Shown piece after piece: positions 9,698 to 16,522 of a DNA stretch of 19,386 nt. Under the pieces are notes generated by a model. The model worked only from the letters and a program-made list of their open reading frames with translations, was not told where the DNA came from and ran no database searches. This DNA is from Acidobacteriota bacterium (GTDB lineage: Bacteria; Acidobacteriota; Terriglobia; Terriglobales; Acidobacteriaceae). Location of the stretch: contig JAEYQK010000045.1 in the NCBI GenBank assembly GCA_023410055.1, positions 1 through 19,386 on the forward strand. Direction: 5' to 3'. The position numbers were made by a program, and so were the translations under genes. Numbering within the stretch: the first letter of the stretch is position 1; every line of letters begins with the position of its first letter.

Positions 9698-10183
9698 GGG
9701 ATCGATTGGCGTGGCCTTTTTGAAAGTCGCAGTATAGCTGATCTCTCAGTGTCAACTTGGTTACGTAGGTCATGCACCGTCGTGAGCGTCGCCGCGATGG
9801 CCGGCTGCGTTTTCGTGGCTGTAGTCTCGCCACAAGGGGACCGAATTCCTGCGGAGCGAAAGTGCTCGTAGCCTTCCAAGCAATTCATCTGCAGTCGTCA
9901 AGTTTGGTTGTAAACCGATGCCTTTATTGCCCATCAGTAGCTTCAGCCCAGATCGCCAGCAATGTCGGACCGATGGCGGAGCTAGACGCATTCCTTCGGC
10001 ACAATGGGCTCGCCATGCGTGATGCCTCTCACTTGGGCCAGTTTTGGTCGGGCATGAACAGCATCCGTTTTCTGGGAAACTGGAAATACGATAATATTGA
10101 GCCAACTTCTCTCGTTCGTCGAATTTCGATCTTGGTGACGACGTTTCTGGAGTTCTGGAGAGCACACCCCGACAGCACCCGAC
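9698..10183. other. Divergent gap between kinase and cas5, where cas3 would normally lie
   Basis: 486 bp that must hold the promoters of both the kinase (minus) and the cas operon (plus). Open frames on both strands run through it, but none of their products is recognisable, and I find no Cas3 helicase or HD motifs nor a recognisable Cas3 C-terminus. The frame of cas5 is closed by a TGA near 10136. An AT-rich GATAAT-like box occurs near 10089, too weak to call a promoter. Confidence 0.4.
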
Positions 10184-10930
10184 ATGGTCGGAAATCAACA
10201 AAATTCGGAGCGCGAACCGGAGTTGAGCCAAACGGACAATGACAAAGGGACTGTGTCTGGCGGTTCGCAAATCGGGCTTAAGGTCTGGGGCGAGTGGGCC
10301 TGCTTCACGCGCCCAGAAATGAAAGTGGAACGAGTCAGCTACCCGGTGATAACGCCCTCGGCGGCTCGGGGCGTGCTCGAAGCAATCTTCTGGAAACCGG
10401 AGATGCAGTGGCGGGTCCGGGAAATCTGGGTCCTAAACCCGATTCGCCATTTTTCGATCCTGCGCAATGAAGTGGATAGCAAGGCCGCATTTTCGAGCGC
10501 CGCAACAGGGATGGATTTCTACGCTGAAGAAAATCGCTCACATCGGCACACACTGGCCCTCAAAGACGTCGCCTATGTCATTCGTGCTGATATTGAGTTG
10601 CGGCCCGGCGTACGCTATCCAGTCAGGAAGTACCGGGAAATGTTCCAGCGCCGTGCCGCGCAAGGCCAGTATTTCCACCATCCGTTTCTCGGTATGCGCG
10701 AGTTCCCCGCGAACTTCGCTCTGGCCGACGGCAGCGAGCGCGCGGTTGAGATAAATGACGATTTCGGCCTGATGTTGTTCGATTTGGCTTACGGGCAGGA
10801 ATTGGACCAACCCAGGAAGTCCGGCCGAGGCACGCCCGTTTTTTTTCACGCACGACTGGAGAACGGCGTCTTGAGGCTTCCGCCGGGACTCTACACGGAG
10901 GTGGCCCATGCTGCTCAGCGCGCTCGCTGA
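10184..10930 (+). CDS. cas5c: Type I-C CRISPR protein Cas5c (Cas5d), crRNA-processing subunit
   Basis: Known: in type I-C, Cas5c replaces Cas6, cuts the repeat RNA and stays on the 5' handle of the guide in the surveillance complex. Seen: family hallmarks run through the whole protein, including GLKVWGEWACFTRPE (from residue 31), YPVITPSAARGVLEAIFW, an ENR.HR segment near 113, KYREMFQRR (from about 149) and GQYFHHPFLGMREF. The length of 248 fits the family's 210-250. The start is uncertain: ATG 10184 has no ribosome site, and the first 30 residues are not family-like. GTG at 10253, just after AAAGGG, would give 225 residues. It overlaps cas8c by 23 bp. No frameshift or internal stop is seen, unlike the decayed material downstream. 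cas3, usually just upstream, is missing. Confidence 0.93.
   Translation: MVGNQQNSEREPELSQTDNDKGTVSGGSQIGLKVWGEWACFTRPEMKVERVSYPVITPSAARGVLEAIFWKPEMQWRVREIWVLNPIRHFSILRNEVDSKAAFSSAATGMDFYAEENRSHRHTLALKDVAYVIRADIELRPGVRYPVRKYREMFQRRAAQGQYFHHPFLGMREFPANFALADGSERAVEINDDFGLMLFDLAYGQELDQPRKSGRGTPVFFHARLENGVLRLPPGLYTEVAHAAQRAR
10897..10904 (+). promoter_or_regulatory. Strong ribosome-binding site of cas8c
   Basis: GGAGGTGG lies inside the end of cas5c, with GGAGG ending 6 bp before the ATG at 10908. It decides the cas8c start and shows translational coupling within the operon. Confidence 0.8.
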
Positions 10931-12605
10931 ATGGGCGGAGCAACAAATGGGAGGAGAGAACGACCTTGGGCCGAAGATGTATGCTGAGACGGCCATCAAA
11001 TGGTTCATTCTCCTCGACCACGAAGGCACCTTTGAGGGCATCGTTTCCGCCGGCGGCGGGGGCAAGCAGGATAGGGGCAAGATGATGGCAGCCCCGCAGA
11101 CCGCTCGCCTTACCGATATCACGGCCCGGCTTCTAGCTGACAATGGCGAGTACGTTCTGGGTGTCGGACGCGATTCTGGCAAGACAGACCGGAATGTCGA
11201 AGTTCGCCACAGGGCCTTTGTTGAATCAGTGCGACAGTGCGCGGCTGAAATCAATGAGCCTTCGGTCAAGGCCGTGCTCGGTTTTCTTGATAAGGGTCCA
11301 ATGCCGGTTCATATGATCCCGGAAGGATTTGAAGCGAGCGACGTACTCACCTTCAAAGTCGACGGCATGCTCCCTATACAGTTGCCTAGCGTACAGCGAT
11401 ATTGGGCAGCGGTTAGCAGAACCATGAAAGGGCGTCGGCTTCGCTGCCTGCTGTGCGACAAGGTCAAGTTCTGTCCGGAATCGCACCCGTTCCGAGTGAA
11501 GGGTGTTCGCGGCGGCAACCTAACCGGCATGGCAATTTCGTCGGCCAATGCGCGAGCGTTTGAGTCCTATGGATTGAGTCGTTCCCTGAACGCTCCAACT
11601 TGCCTGGATTGCAGTGAGCTTGCGATCAAAGCTCTCAACAAGATTCTTCAGCATGAAGATCACCACGTGAACATCGGCCCGGTGAGTTGTGTCTTCTGGT
11701 GCAAAGGAGCCGAATTCAATCCGACTTTGCTCCTATCGGATCCGCAGCGGAACGAAATGAGCGCCCTTCTGCAGACGCCGTGGGACGCACGGGCGGTTAC
11801 CGGAACCCAAGCTCGTTTCTTCGCCGCAGCTTTAACGGCAAACAAGGCTAGGGTAGTTGTACGCGACTGGATCGACACGCCTCTGGAGCAGGCGAAGGCC
11901 AATTTATCCCGCTATTTTGTCTTGCAGGAAATCGTCGATTACGACGGCACCGAGGGCTCGCCGTGCAGCATTTTCGGACTGGCCGCTGCAACCGTGAGAT
12001 CGGCGCGCGATCTGCCCGCTCGCACGCCGGTGAGTCTTTTGCACTTCGTCTTCCACGGCGGTGTGTTGCCCCTCTGGCTGCTCTCTGAGGCCGTGCGTCG
12101 AAATCGCGCGGAGCAAGCCGTAACTCGCTCCCGCGCGGCCCTGATTAAGCTGGTACTGCTGTCTGAGGCCCCGAACTGTGAAGAAGGCAATATGGTTCGG
12201 CTTGATGTGGGAGAATTTCACCCTGCCTACTTGTGCGGAAGATTGCTCGCCGACTTGGACAAGTTGCAACGCCAGGCAATGGGCCGGAAAATAATGAAGA
12301 GTAGTGATGCCGAGCGCTTCTATGGTGCCGCTTCGGTTACGCCGAGCCTTGTGTTCCCGACCTTGCTCCGAAGGGCCGAAGCGCATTTCGCCAAGCTGCG
12401 CGCCCCGAACTTTGCGGCCAGATACACGCTCCGCGGACAACTCGAAGAAATTCTCTGCGGCTTGAAGCACAGTTTTCCCTCCCTGCTCACGACAAGAGAG
12501 CAGGGGCTTTTCGCACTGGGCTACTACCATCAGCGTGCACACGATCGGGCTCAGGCACGCGAACGCAAGGAACAGAAGGTGACAAAGAGGGCCGCCGCCG
12601 AGTAA
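10908..12605 (+). CDS. cas8c: Type I-C CRISPR large subunit Cas8c (Csd1)
   Basis: Known: Cas8c is the large subunit of the type I-C Cascade; it reads the PAM and an internal start can yield a separate Cas11c small subunit. Seen: the N-terminus MLLSALAEWAEQ, the central KGVRGGNLTG segment followed by S.NARAFESYGL, and the alpha-helical C-terminal third match Csd1. Length 565 is slightly below the usual 580-620. Unusual: two CxxC pairs, C180/C183 (with C189 close by) and C232/C235, flank the KGVRGG segment and could bind zinc. The last third (from about residue 440) is where Cas11c would be encoded; I did not find a decisive internal ribosome site. The operon position, between cas5c and cas7c, is standard. 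Confidence 0.93.
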   Translation: MLLSALAEWAEQQMGGENDLGPKMYAETAIKWFILLDHEGTFEGIVSAGGGGKQDRGKMMAAPQTARLTDITARLLADNGEYVLGVGRDSGKTDRNVEVRHRAFVESVRQCAAEINEPSVKAVLGFLDKGPMPVHMIPEGFEASDVLTFKVDGMLPIQLPSVQRYWAAVSRTMKGRRLRCLLCDKVKFCPESHPFRVKGVRGGNLTGMAISSANARAFESYGLSRSLNAPTCLDCSELAIKALNKILQHEDHHVNIGPVSCVFWCKGAEFNPTLLLSDPQRNEMSALLQTPWDARAVTGTQARFFAAALTANKARVVVRDWIDTPLEQAKANLSRYFVLQEIVDYDGTEGSPCSIFGLAAATVRSARDLPARTPVSLLHFVFHGGVLPLWLLSEAVRRNRAEQAVTRSRAALIKLVLLSEAPNCEEGNMVRLDVGEFHPAYLCGRLLADLDKLQRQAMGRKIMKSSDAERFYGAASVTPSLVFPTLLRRAEAHFAKLRAPNFAARYTLRGQLEEILCGLKHSFPSLLTTREQGLFALGYYHQRAHDRAQARERKEQKVTKRAAAE

Positions 12606-12617
12606 CGAGCCGCGGAC

Positions 12618-12624
12618 AAAGGAG
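12618..12624 (+). promoter_or_regulatory. Ribosome-binding site of cas7c
   Basis: AAAGGAG, 6 bp before the GTG at 12631. It supports the GTG start over any later ATG. Confidence 0.7.
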
Positions 12625-12630
12625 ACTACA

Positions 12631-13611
12631 GTGAGTGATTTCCTCTGCGATGTTCAGCGCCGGCATGACTTTGTCTTGCTTTTTGACGTGCAGGACGGAA
12701 ACCCGAACGGCGATCCTGACGCGGGCAATCTGCCGCGCGTCGATCCGGAAACCATGCACGGCCTTGTCACCGACGTTTGTCTCAAGCGCAAGGTGCGAAA
12801 CTACGTTGACTTGGTGCAGGGCGGGCAGCCGGGCTATAGGATCTACGTCCAGAATAGGGGCGTCGCACTCAATACGCTCCACCGGGAAGCGTACGCGGCC
12901 AAGGGGATCAAGTCTACCGGCACCAAGCAAAACACAGAGGATGTCGCGAGAGCCCGCGAGTGGATGTGTGAAACGTTCTTCGACATTCGCACGTTTGGCG
13001 CAGTCATGACAACGGGGGTGAACTGCGGTCAGGTACGTGGCCCCGCACAACTGACCTTCGCCCGTTCCGTTGATCCGGTTTTCCTGCAGGAAGTCGCGAT
13101 CACTCGCGTTGCCATAACTAAAGAAGACGGCGCAAAGTACGTGGCTGCTGACGGTTATGAGAGCGCGACAGGAGGCAAGCTCACGGAAATGGGCCGTAAA
13201 GCCATTCTCCCTTATGCACTGTATCGTGCTTTTGGCTTCATTAATCCTTCGCTAGCCGAACAAACGAAGTTCTCCCCTGAAGATCTGGCGCTCTTCTGGC
13301 GGTCATTGCGCGAAATGTGGGACATCGACCGGTCTGCCGGCCGTGGTCTGATGGCGAGCCGCGGACTGTTCGTATTCTCGCATGCAAGCAAGTATGGCAA
13401 CGCTCCGGCTGATCAACTGTTCTCCCTTGTGACAGACCGCATTTCGAAACTGCCGAAGGTCAGTGTGCCCCGCCGCGTGCAAGATTACGTTTTGCCGTCT
13501 ACAGCGGGGATTCAGGACGCCATGAACCAAGCAGGAATTACAAACGTGACGGTCAGCAATCTTGTACCGCCGCCGGCGCAAATGCCGGCGCCGGCCACAG
13601 CTTTGTCCTGA
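12631..13611 (+). CDS. cas7c: Type I-C CRISPR backbone protein Cas7c (Csd2)
   Basis: Known: Cas7c coats the guide RNA in several copies and forms the spine of the type I-C surveillance complex. Seen: the RAMP N-terminus FVLLFDVQDGNPNGDPDAG (the DGNPNGD loop begins at D22), the following LPRVDPETMHGLVTDVCLKR, and later FDIRTFGAVMTTG, all diagnostic of Csd2. Length 326 is slightly above the usual 280-300; the excess is a Pro/Ala-rich tail. The start is GTG with a good ribosome site. The gap from cas8c is 25 bp. The frame is intact. A 6-bp inverted repeat (GCCGGC, near 13573-13590) lies in the last codons, but no T-run follows it, so it is not called a terminator. Confidence 0.95.
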   Translation: MSDFLCDVQRRHDFVLLFDVQDGNPNGDPDAGNLPRVDPETMHGLVTDVCLKRKVRNYVDLVQGGQPGYRIYVQNRGVALNTLHREAYAAKGIKSTGTKQNTEDVARAREWMCETFFDIRTFGAVMTTGVNCGQVRGPAQLTFARSVDPVFLQEVAITRVAITKEDGAKYVAADGYESATGGKLTEMGRKAILPYALYRAFGFINPSLAEQTKFSPEDLALFWRSLREMWDIDRSAGRGLMASRGLFVFSHASKYGNAPADQLFSLVTDRISKLPKVSVPRRVQDYVLPSTAGIQDAMNQAGITNVTVSNLVPPPAQMPAPATALS

Positions 13612-13643
13612 TAAACTCCGAGGACGAACTGCTGGCGCTGTAG
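13611..13643 (+). pseudogene. cas4: Remnant of the cas4 start, rest of gene lost
   Basis: Overlapping the cas7c TGA by one base, in the place where type I-C operons start cas4 as TGATG, the sequence reads ATA then AAC TCC GAG GAC GAA CTG CTG GCG CTG, followed by TAG. The peptide INSEDELLAL resembles the typical type I-C Cas4 N-terminus (of the form MxSEDDLLPLSALQH). The start codon appears mutated from ATG to ATA, and similarity ends after ten codons. Known: Cas4 is the nuclease that trims prespacers by PAM. The match is short, so chance is possible, but its position is exactly right. Confidence 0.55.
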
Positions 13644-13740
13644 CTGCGAATCCGGCCTTGGCGCTTAAGGGCACCGGCATTGCTAGTGCACGGGTTCGTA
13701 AAGCAAGATCAGGGCGTAAACTGTAGCTAGGTTAACCTGC

Positions 13741-13869
13741 TGCAGAGTGTGCGGACATGGTTTGGAAAAGAAATTGAACCAATGGACCGCCTGCACTACA
13801 GTGTCGTTGGGTGCGGACGTGGATTGAAACGCTTTGTAGCCGCTCGCGCACGCGAGCGTGGATTGAAAC
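13741..13869 (+). CRISPR. Decayed type I-C array: two degenerate repeats and one intact-looking repeat
   Basis: Three repeat-like units read in the direction of the cas genes. Unit 3 (13838-13869) has the full type I-C form: a 7-bp stem CGCTCGC/GCGAGCG around GCAC, then TGGATTGAAAC. Unit 2 (13803-13830) keeps the GTCG start and CGTGGATTGAAAC end but has lost the stem. Unit 1 (13741-13768) matches unit 2 at 18 of 28 positions, sharing GTGCGGAC and TGG.TTG. Units 1 and 2 are 62 bp apart end to end, leaving a 34-bp spacer of normal size; units 2 and 3 are 39 bp apart, leaving only 7 bp. No repeat follows unit 3. A still weaker trace may sit near 13687-13703. Confidence 0.7.
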
Positions 13870-14148
13870 ATGTTCCAACAGCTTGCCTTTCACCAGCAAA
13901 GAGCAAGTGATCTTGTAAGTTCGGAGAACTCTGGGCATGTCCTGGAACTCGGCAGGAGTGTGGGAAGCATGGCGGGCCCGCGATCAGTGGTGAAGAAAAA
14001 CCGCAGCGGTGGCAGATAGCACGGCGGCCAGCACCCGCTCAGAACCGCCGTTCATGCCGGACAGCAGACTTCCGAAATGTTCCCTTGTCGGAGGTTATGA
14101 AGACCTAGGACCGTGTGAGGCTAGAGACCATTAACGGATTCAAGGTCA
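13870..14148. other. Post-array gap
   Basis: The first 35 bp after the last repeat could serve as a spacer, since type I-C spacers are 34-36 bp. Beyond this I see no repeat, gene, promoter or terminator. Confidence 0.35.
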
Positions 14149-14334
14149 TTACGAATCGTGTCGGGCATTCTTGGAAACTCTAGAGGTCCAGCTCCTGGTG
14201 GCTGTCTCTTCCAATTGCCGTTCGAATTCGCTTCTTATTACGTCCATGCGCGCTCGTCTACGGAGAGACACCAGCAAACCGCCGACTGCGCACCCTAGGA
14301 GAAAGGCTGTAATAACGATAAGAGGAGAATACAC
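14149..14334 (-). CDS. Small single-helix membrane protein
   Basis: Not recognised as a named family. The 61 residues open with a membrane helix (about residues 4-24, LIVITAFLLGCAVGGLLVSL), then an Arg-rich stop-transfer segment and an amphipathic, charged helix, which is the general shape of small LapA-like or YtxH-like membrane proteins. The start is GTG at 14334, with AAGGG 6 bp upstream. A perfect TATAAT lies at 14350-14355 on the same strand, but it is so close that a transcript from it would barely include the ribosome site. It sits between the array remnant and the Ig pseudogene. Confidence 0.5.
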   Translation of the reverse strand: MYSPLIVITAFLLGCAVGGLLVSLRRRARMDVIRSEFERQLEETATRSWTSRVSKNARHDS

Positions 14335-14482
14335 AGTTTACCCTTCGCGATTATAACCCGGACACAGGCGAAATTGAATCCGAACGTCCCACACAACTGG
14401 AGTCCGCCACCAGCCACATTTCGGGCTGGAGGATTGGTGAGGGCCGCAGCCTTGCTCTACCAGCTCTTGATTCCCCGTCTCT

Positions 14483-15165
14483 CTATCTATGCACGATCAG
14501 CGTCAGGTTCGTCGAACGATCCAAAGATCTGCTCGTCGCATTCAGCTGGAGCGTATAAACCTCGGATTTGCTCAAGAGCGTACCACCCGTCCCGCAAGCG
14601 GTCATCCCAACAAGTGCAATCACGAGAAACAGCAGCGCGATGCAAATCCGCTTACGCCTGGCAAGCATGTCGATGCGCAGGTAGAAGATGCTAGCCAGTG
14701 GAAAGCCGATGACGGCCAACATCCTGCCCGTATTAGCTGTGTTCGGACGCGCAGTAGAGGTCAGCTGTGGTGTCTGTACCCTGACAATTACGTTCTGCCA
14801 AGCACTTCCCGCGGCAATGGTTGTGGGCGTGATTGAATACGTTGCACCCGCTGGGACTCCGGCGAGAGACAGCGTTACGGCGCTGGGAACGTAGTGCCGT
14901 CAGACAAGCCTAACTGGAGTTGATAGGTGGCGACTTCACCGTGACGTATGCTTGCCGACCCTCCGCCACTCGGAACAAAGAAACGTAATTCCTGAACCAG
15001 CTGAGCTATTGCGGGCGAAGTCCGTACCGTGAAGTTGGCGTCGCCGGCGTATGCGGCACTCACATTGTGCGGACCGGCTGCCAGCGCACTGATGCTCAAC
15101 CCGGCGTTGCCTGCATTGTCCAGGGTCGCATTACCAATGGAAGTCGATCCGTCCATGAATCGGAT
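14483..15165 (-). pseudogene. Frameshifted, 5'-truncated remnant of an Ig-like repeat surface protein
   Basis: Reading on the minus strand from about 15165, one frame encodes the end of an Ig-like domain (FMDGSTSIGNATLDNAGNAG, later SAAYAGDANF) and stops at 14875. Around 14884-14892 the protein continues in another frame (PSAVTLSLAGVPAGATYS and onward) to 14483: one missing base explains the switch. The C-terminal part holds a hydrophobic helix, RRK, a second helix, MTACG, then beta strands, the same layout as the C-terminus of the secreted nuclease at 2041-6405. Upstream of about 15165 the similarity ends. The intact ancestor would have been a large cell-surface protein. Confidence 0.75.
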
Positions 15166-15295
15166 ACATTTGCGCAGACGGTCACTTCGTCCAACCAATC
15201 TCCTCTTGCAGTCGGACGGCGGACCATACATTCTCGCCACTAATCATGCTTTTGCTGGCGGGGCAAGCGGCATCACAGCGGCATTGCATTCGCGA

Positions 15296-15733
15296 CTAGG
15301 CCTGCGAAAATGAGAGGATAGCTGTGACCCGCGCTATCTCCCCGAACTCGTCAGGGGTCAATTGCTGGAATTCGACACCGTAGCGAAGCCCATTGCGGTT
15401 CTTGACCTCTGCGCTGACTCTGAATACTTCGCACGAGTGAGGCAGTTCAAACTCCAAACGGACAATGTCTCCCTTGACAAGGTCCAGCGCCGTGTAAAAC
15501 GACATTCCGCCACAGCCAAGGTCACAAGCACGAGCCACCGTAGAGCGTGCAGCGTGACATGCGCGAATATCGCCCTCGACACCAACGCGGCCGTATTTTC
15601 TTACGCCTCTTGCGGCTGAGATCATCGCGAATTGGAACTGACTGGTTCTGCGAGTTTCTGACTCGCAAAAGTTCACCCCAGCGACTGCACTTTTTTGGGA
15701 GCACCAATAGTATCTTGGCTGTGATCTCGACAT
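15296..15733 (-). CDS. PilZ domain protein
   Basis: Known: PilZ domains bind cyclic di-GMP and control motility, exopolysaccharide and related traits. Seen: RKYGR at residues 45-49 fits the RxxxR motif, DLGCGG at 71-76 is in the place of the (D/N)xSxxG motif, and the following strands match the PilZ barrel (LVKGDIVRLEFELP, LRYGVEFQQLTPDE). The usual serine is glycine (G73), which may weaken ligand binding. The first 36 residues do not look like PilZ; the ATG at 15625 is a possible shorter start, giving 109 residues, the usual size of stand-alone PilZ proteins. Neither start has a good ribosome site. A dyad element lies 33 bp upstream of the longer start. Confidence 0.75.
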   Translation of the reverse strand: MSRSQPRYYWCSQKSAVAGVNFCESETRRTSQFQFAMISAARGVRKYGRVGVEGDIRACHAARSTVARACDLGCGGMSFYTALDLVKGDIVRLEFELPHSCEVFRVSAEVKNRNGLRYGVEFQQLTPDEFGEIARVTAILSFSQA

Positions 15734-15765
15734 GAAGTAACCAAGGTAACCGCGGTTGTGCCCGA

Positions 15766-15808
15766 AACAGGGCTTCTCGCTTACTATTGTGCCGAAACGG
15801 GATAGTTG
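15766..15808. repeat. Dispersed 43-bp element with dyad, copy A
   Basis: Matches the element at 18875-18917 at 36 of 43 positions. The core GCCGAAACGGGATAG is an imperfect inverted repeat. A second dyad, GCCC-GAAACA-GGGC, overlaps its left end at 15760-15773. The element lies just upstream of the PilZ gene, so an operator is possible. Confidence 0.6.
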
Positions 15809-16000
15809 GACATAAGGCGATTAGTGAGATGGTCTGCCGCCTGACTGCAAGGAGATAATGCCTGGGCGAAGGGACAGTCGTAGCTTGGTTCTTCTGTCAT
15901 GTAGTTCACCTCTAAAGTTCAGTTTCCGTATTTCAGAACTCGTCCGGAGCCTACACAGCCAGCAAATTGGCTCCGGACAAAGCTCCAGGTTCCAAACCGC

Positions 16001-16027
16001 AGAAAAGGCCAGCAGCGATGCTGGCCT
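16001..16027 (-). terminator. Rho-independent terminator of the HU gene
   Basis: On the minus strand a perfect 9-bp stem AGGCCAGCA/TGCTGGCCT with a 4-base loop is followed directly by TTTTCT. It starts about 23 bp after the HU stop codon, the textbook position. Confidence 0.88.
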
Positions 16028-16049
16028 GATGGAAAGAAACGCAGGGGGA

Positions 16050-16346
16050 CTACTTTTTCGCCGGAGCGATAGCATCCTTCACGGCCTTGGCCACATAGAA
16101 CTTCGCCGTCGTCTTCGCCTTGATCTTGATAGCTTCGCCAGTCTGCGGATTGCGCCCCGTACGCGCCTTGCGCTGAACCTTCTTCAGGCGACCGAGACCG
16201 GGAACGACGAAAACGCCGTTCTTTTTCGCTTGCTGGACAGCGGTCTCCGCCAGCGTGTCGAGAAACGCGGTTGCTTGCTTTTTGTTGACTTCAATTTTGT
16301 CGGCCAGAAGAGCGACAAGTTGTGTCTTGGTCATGGTTGTAGCCAT
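16050..16346 (-). CDS. HU-family DNA-binding protein
   Basis: Known: HU is a small dimeric nucleoid protein that bends DNA and assists recombination, replication and transcription. Seen: 98 residues from the ATG at 16346, with the helical dimerisation half (MTKTQLVALLADKIEV, KKQATAFLDTL), the saddle (GVFVVPGLGRLKK) and the DNA-gripping arm GRNPQTGEAIKIKA. The tail is lysine-rich (APAKK). The start at 16346 is chosen over the in-frame TTG at 16355 because AAGGGAG (16358-16364) lies 11 bp from the ATG but only 2 bp from the TTG. A TATAAT box and a clear terminator frame it as a single-gene unit. The neighbouring recombinase remnant may be coincidental. Confidence 0.95.
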   Translation of the reverse strand: MATTMTKTQLVALLADKIEVNKKQATAFLDTLAETAVQQAKKNGVFVVPGLGRLKKVQRKARTGRNPQTGEAIKIKAKTTAKFYVAKAVKDAIAPAKK

Positions 16347-16384
16347 TCGAGACAATTCTCCCTTACGGAAATTAGTTCGGTTGG

Positions 16385-16390
16385 ATTATA
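16385..16390 (-). promoter_or_regulatory. Likely -10 box of the HU gene
   Basis: TATAAT on the minus strand, 38 bp before the HU start, which would give a 5' leader of about 30 bases that includes the ribosome site. No good -35 hexamer is seen at 16-18 bp. Confidence 0.5.
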
Positions 16391-16522
16391 TAGGAGACGA
16401 CGTCGCTGCACAGCGTAAGGGTACTCTACTGAACCTACCATGATTGGCGGGGAAGGAGAAACTTGGGCAGATGAGCCAATAATTGAGGGCGGTGCCGGAG
16501 GCCGCGCCCATGAAACTCAGGA

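Noticed and set aside
9770..10270. Long open frames on both strands between the kinase and cas5
   Set aside because: Neither product shows a domain, a membrane segment or a ribosome site; composition is unlike the neighbouring genes. Treated as non-coding.
13573..13590. GCCGGC inverted repeat at the end of cas7c as a terminator
   Set aside because: No T-run follows and it lies inside the coding sequence before the stop.
13732..13938. Minus-strand frame of 68 codons over the array
   Set aside because: Its VSIH-type peptides are simply translated CRISPR repeats, a common false gene in type I-C arrays.
14350..14355. Perfect TATAAT as promoter of the small membrane protein at 14149-14334
   Set aside because: The start codon is only 15 bp away, so a transcript would start inside the ribosome site, and the -35 match is poor. 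Kept as a remark only.
14400..14480. tRNA-like D-arm (minus strand AGAGCTGGTAGAGC) near 14450
   Set aside because: No T-arm of the GGTTCGAATCC type and no anticodon stem in the right place follow, so this is chance similarity.
15858..16418. Plus-strand frame starting after a good AAGGAG, running antisense through the HU gene
   Set aside because: The HU gene on the other strand is certain and has its own promoter box and terminator; the antisense product is Arg/Ser/Leu-rich with no recognisable fold.
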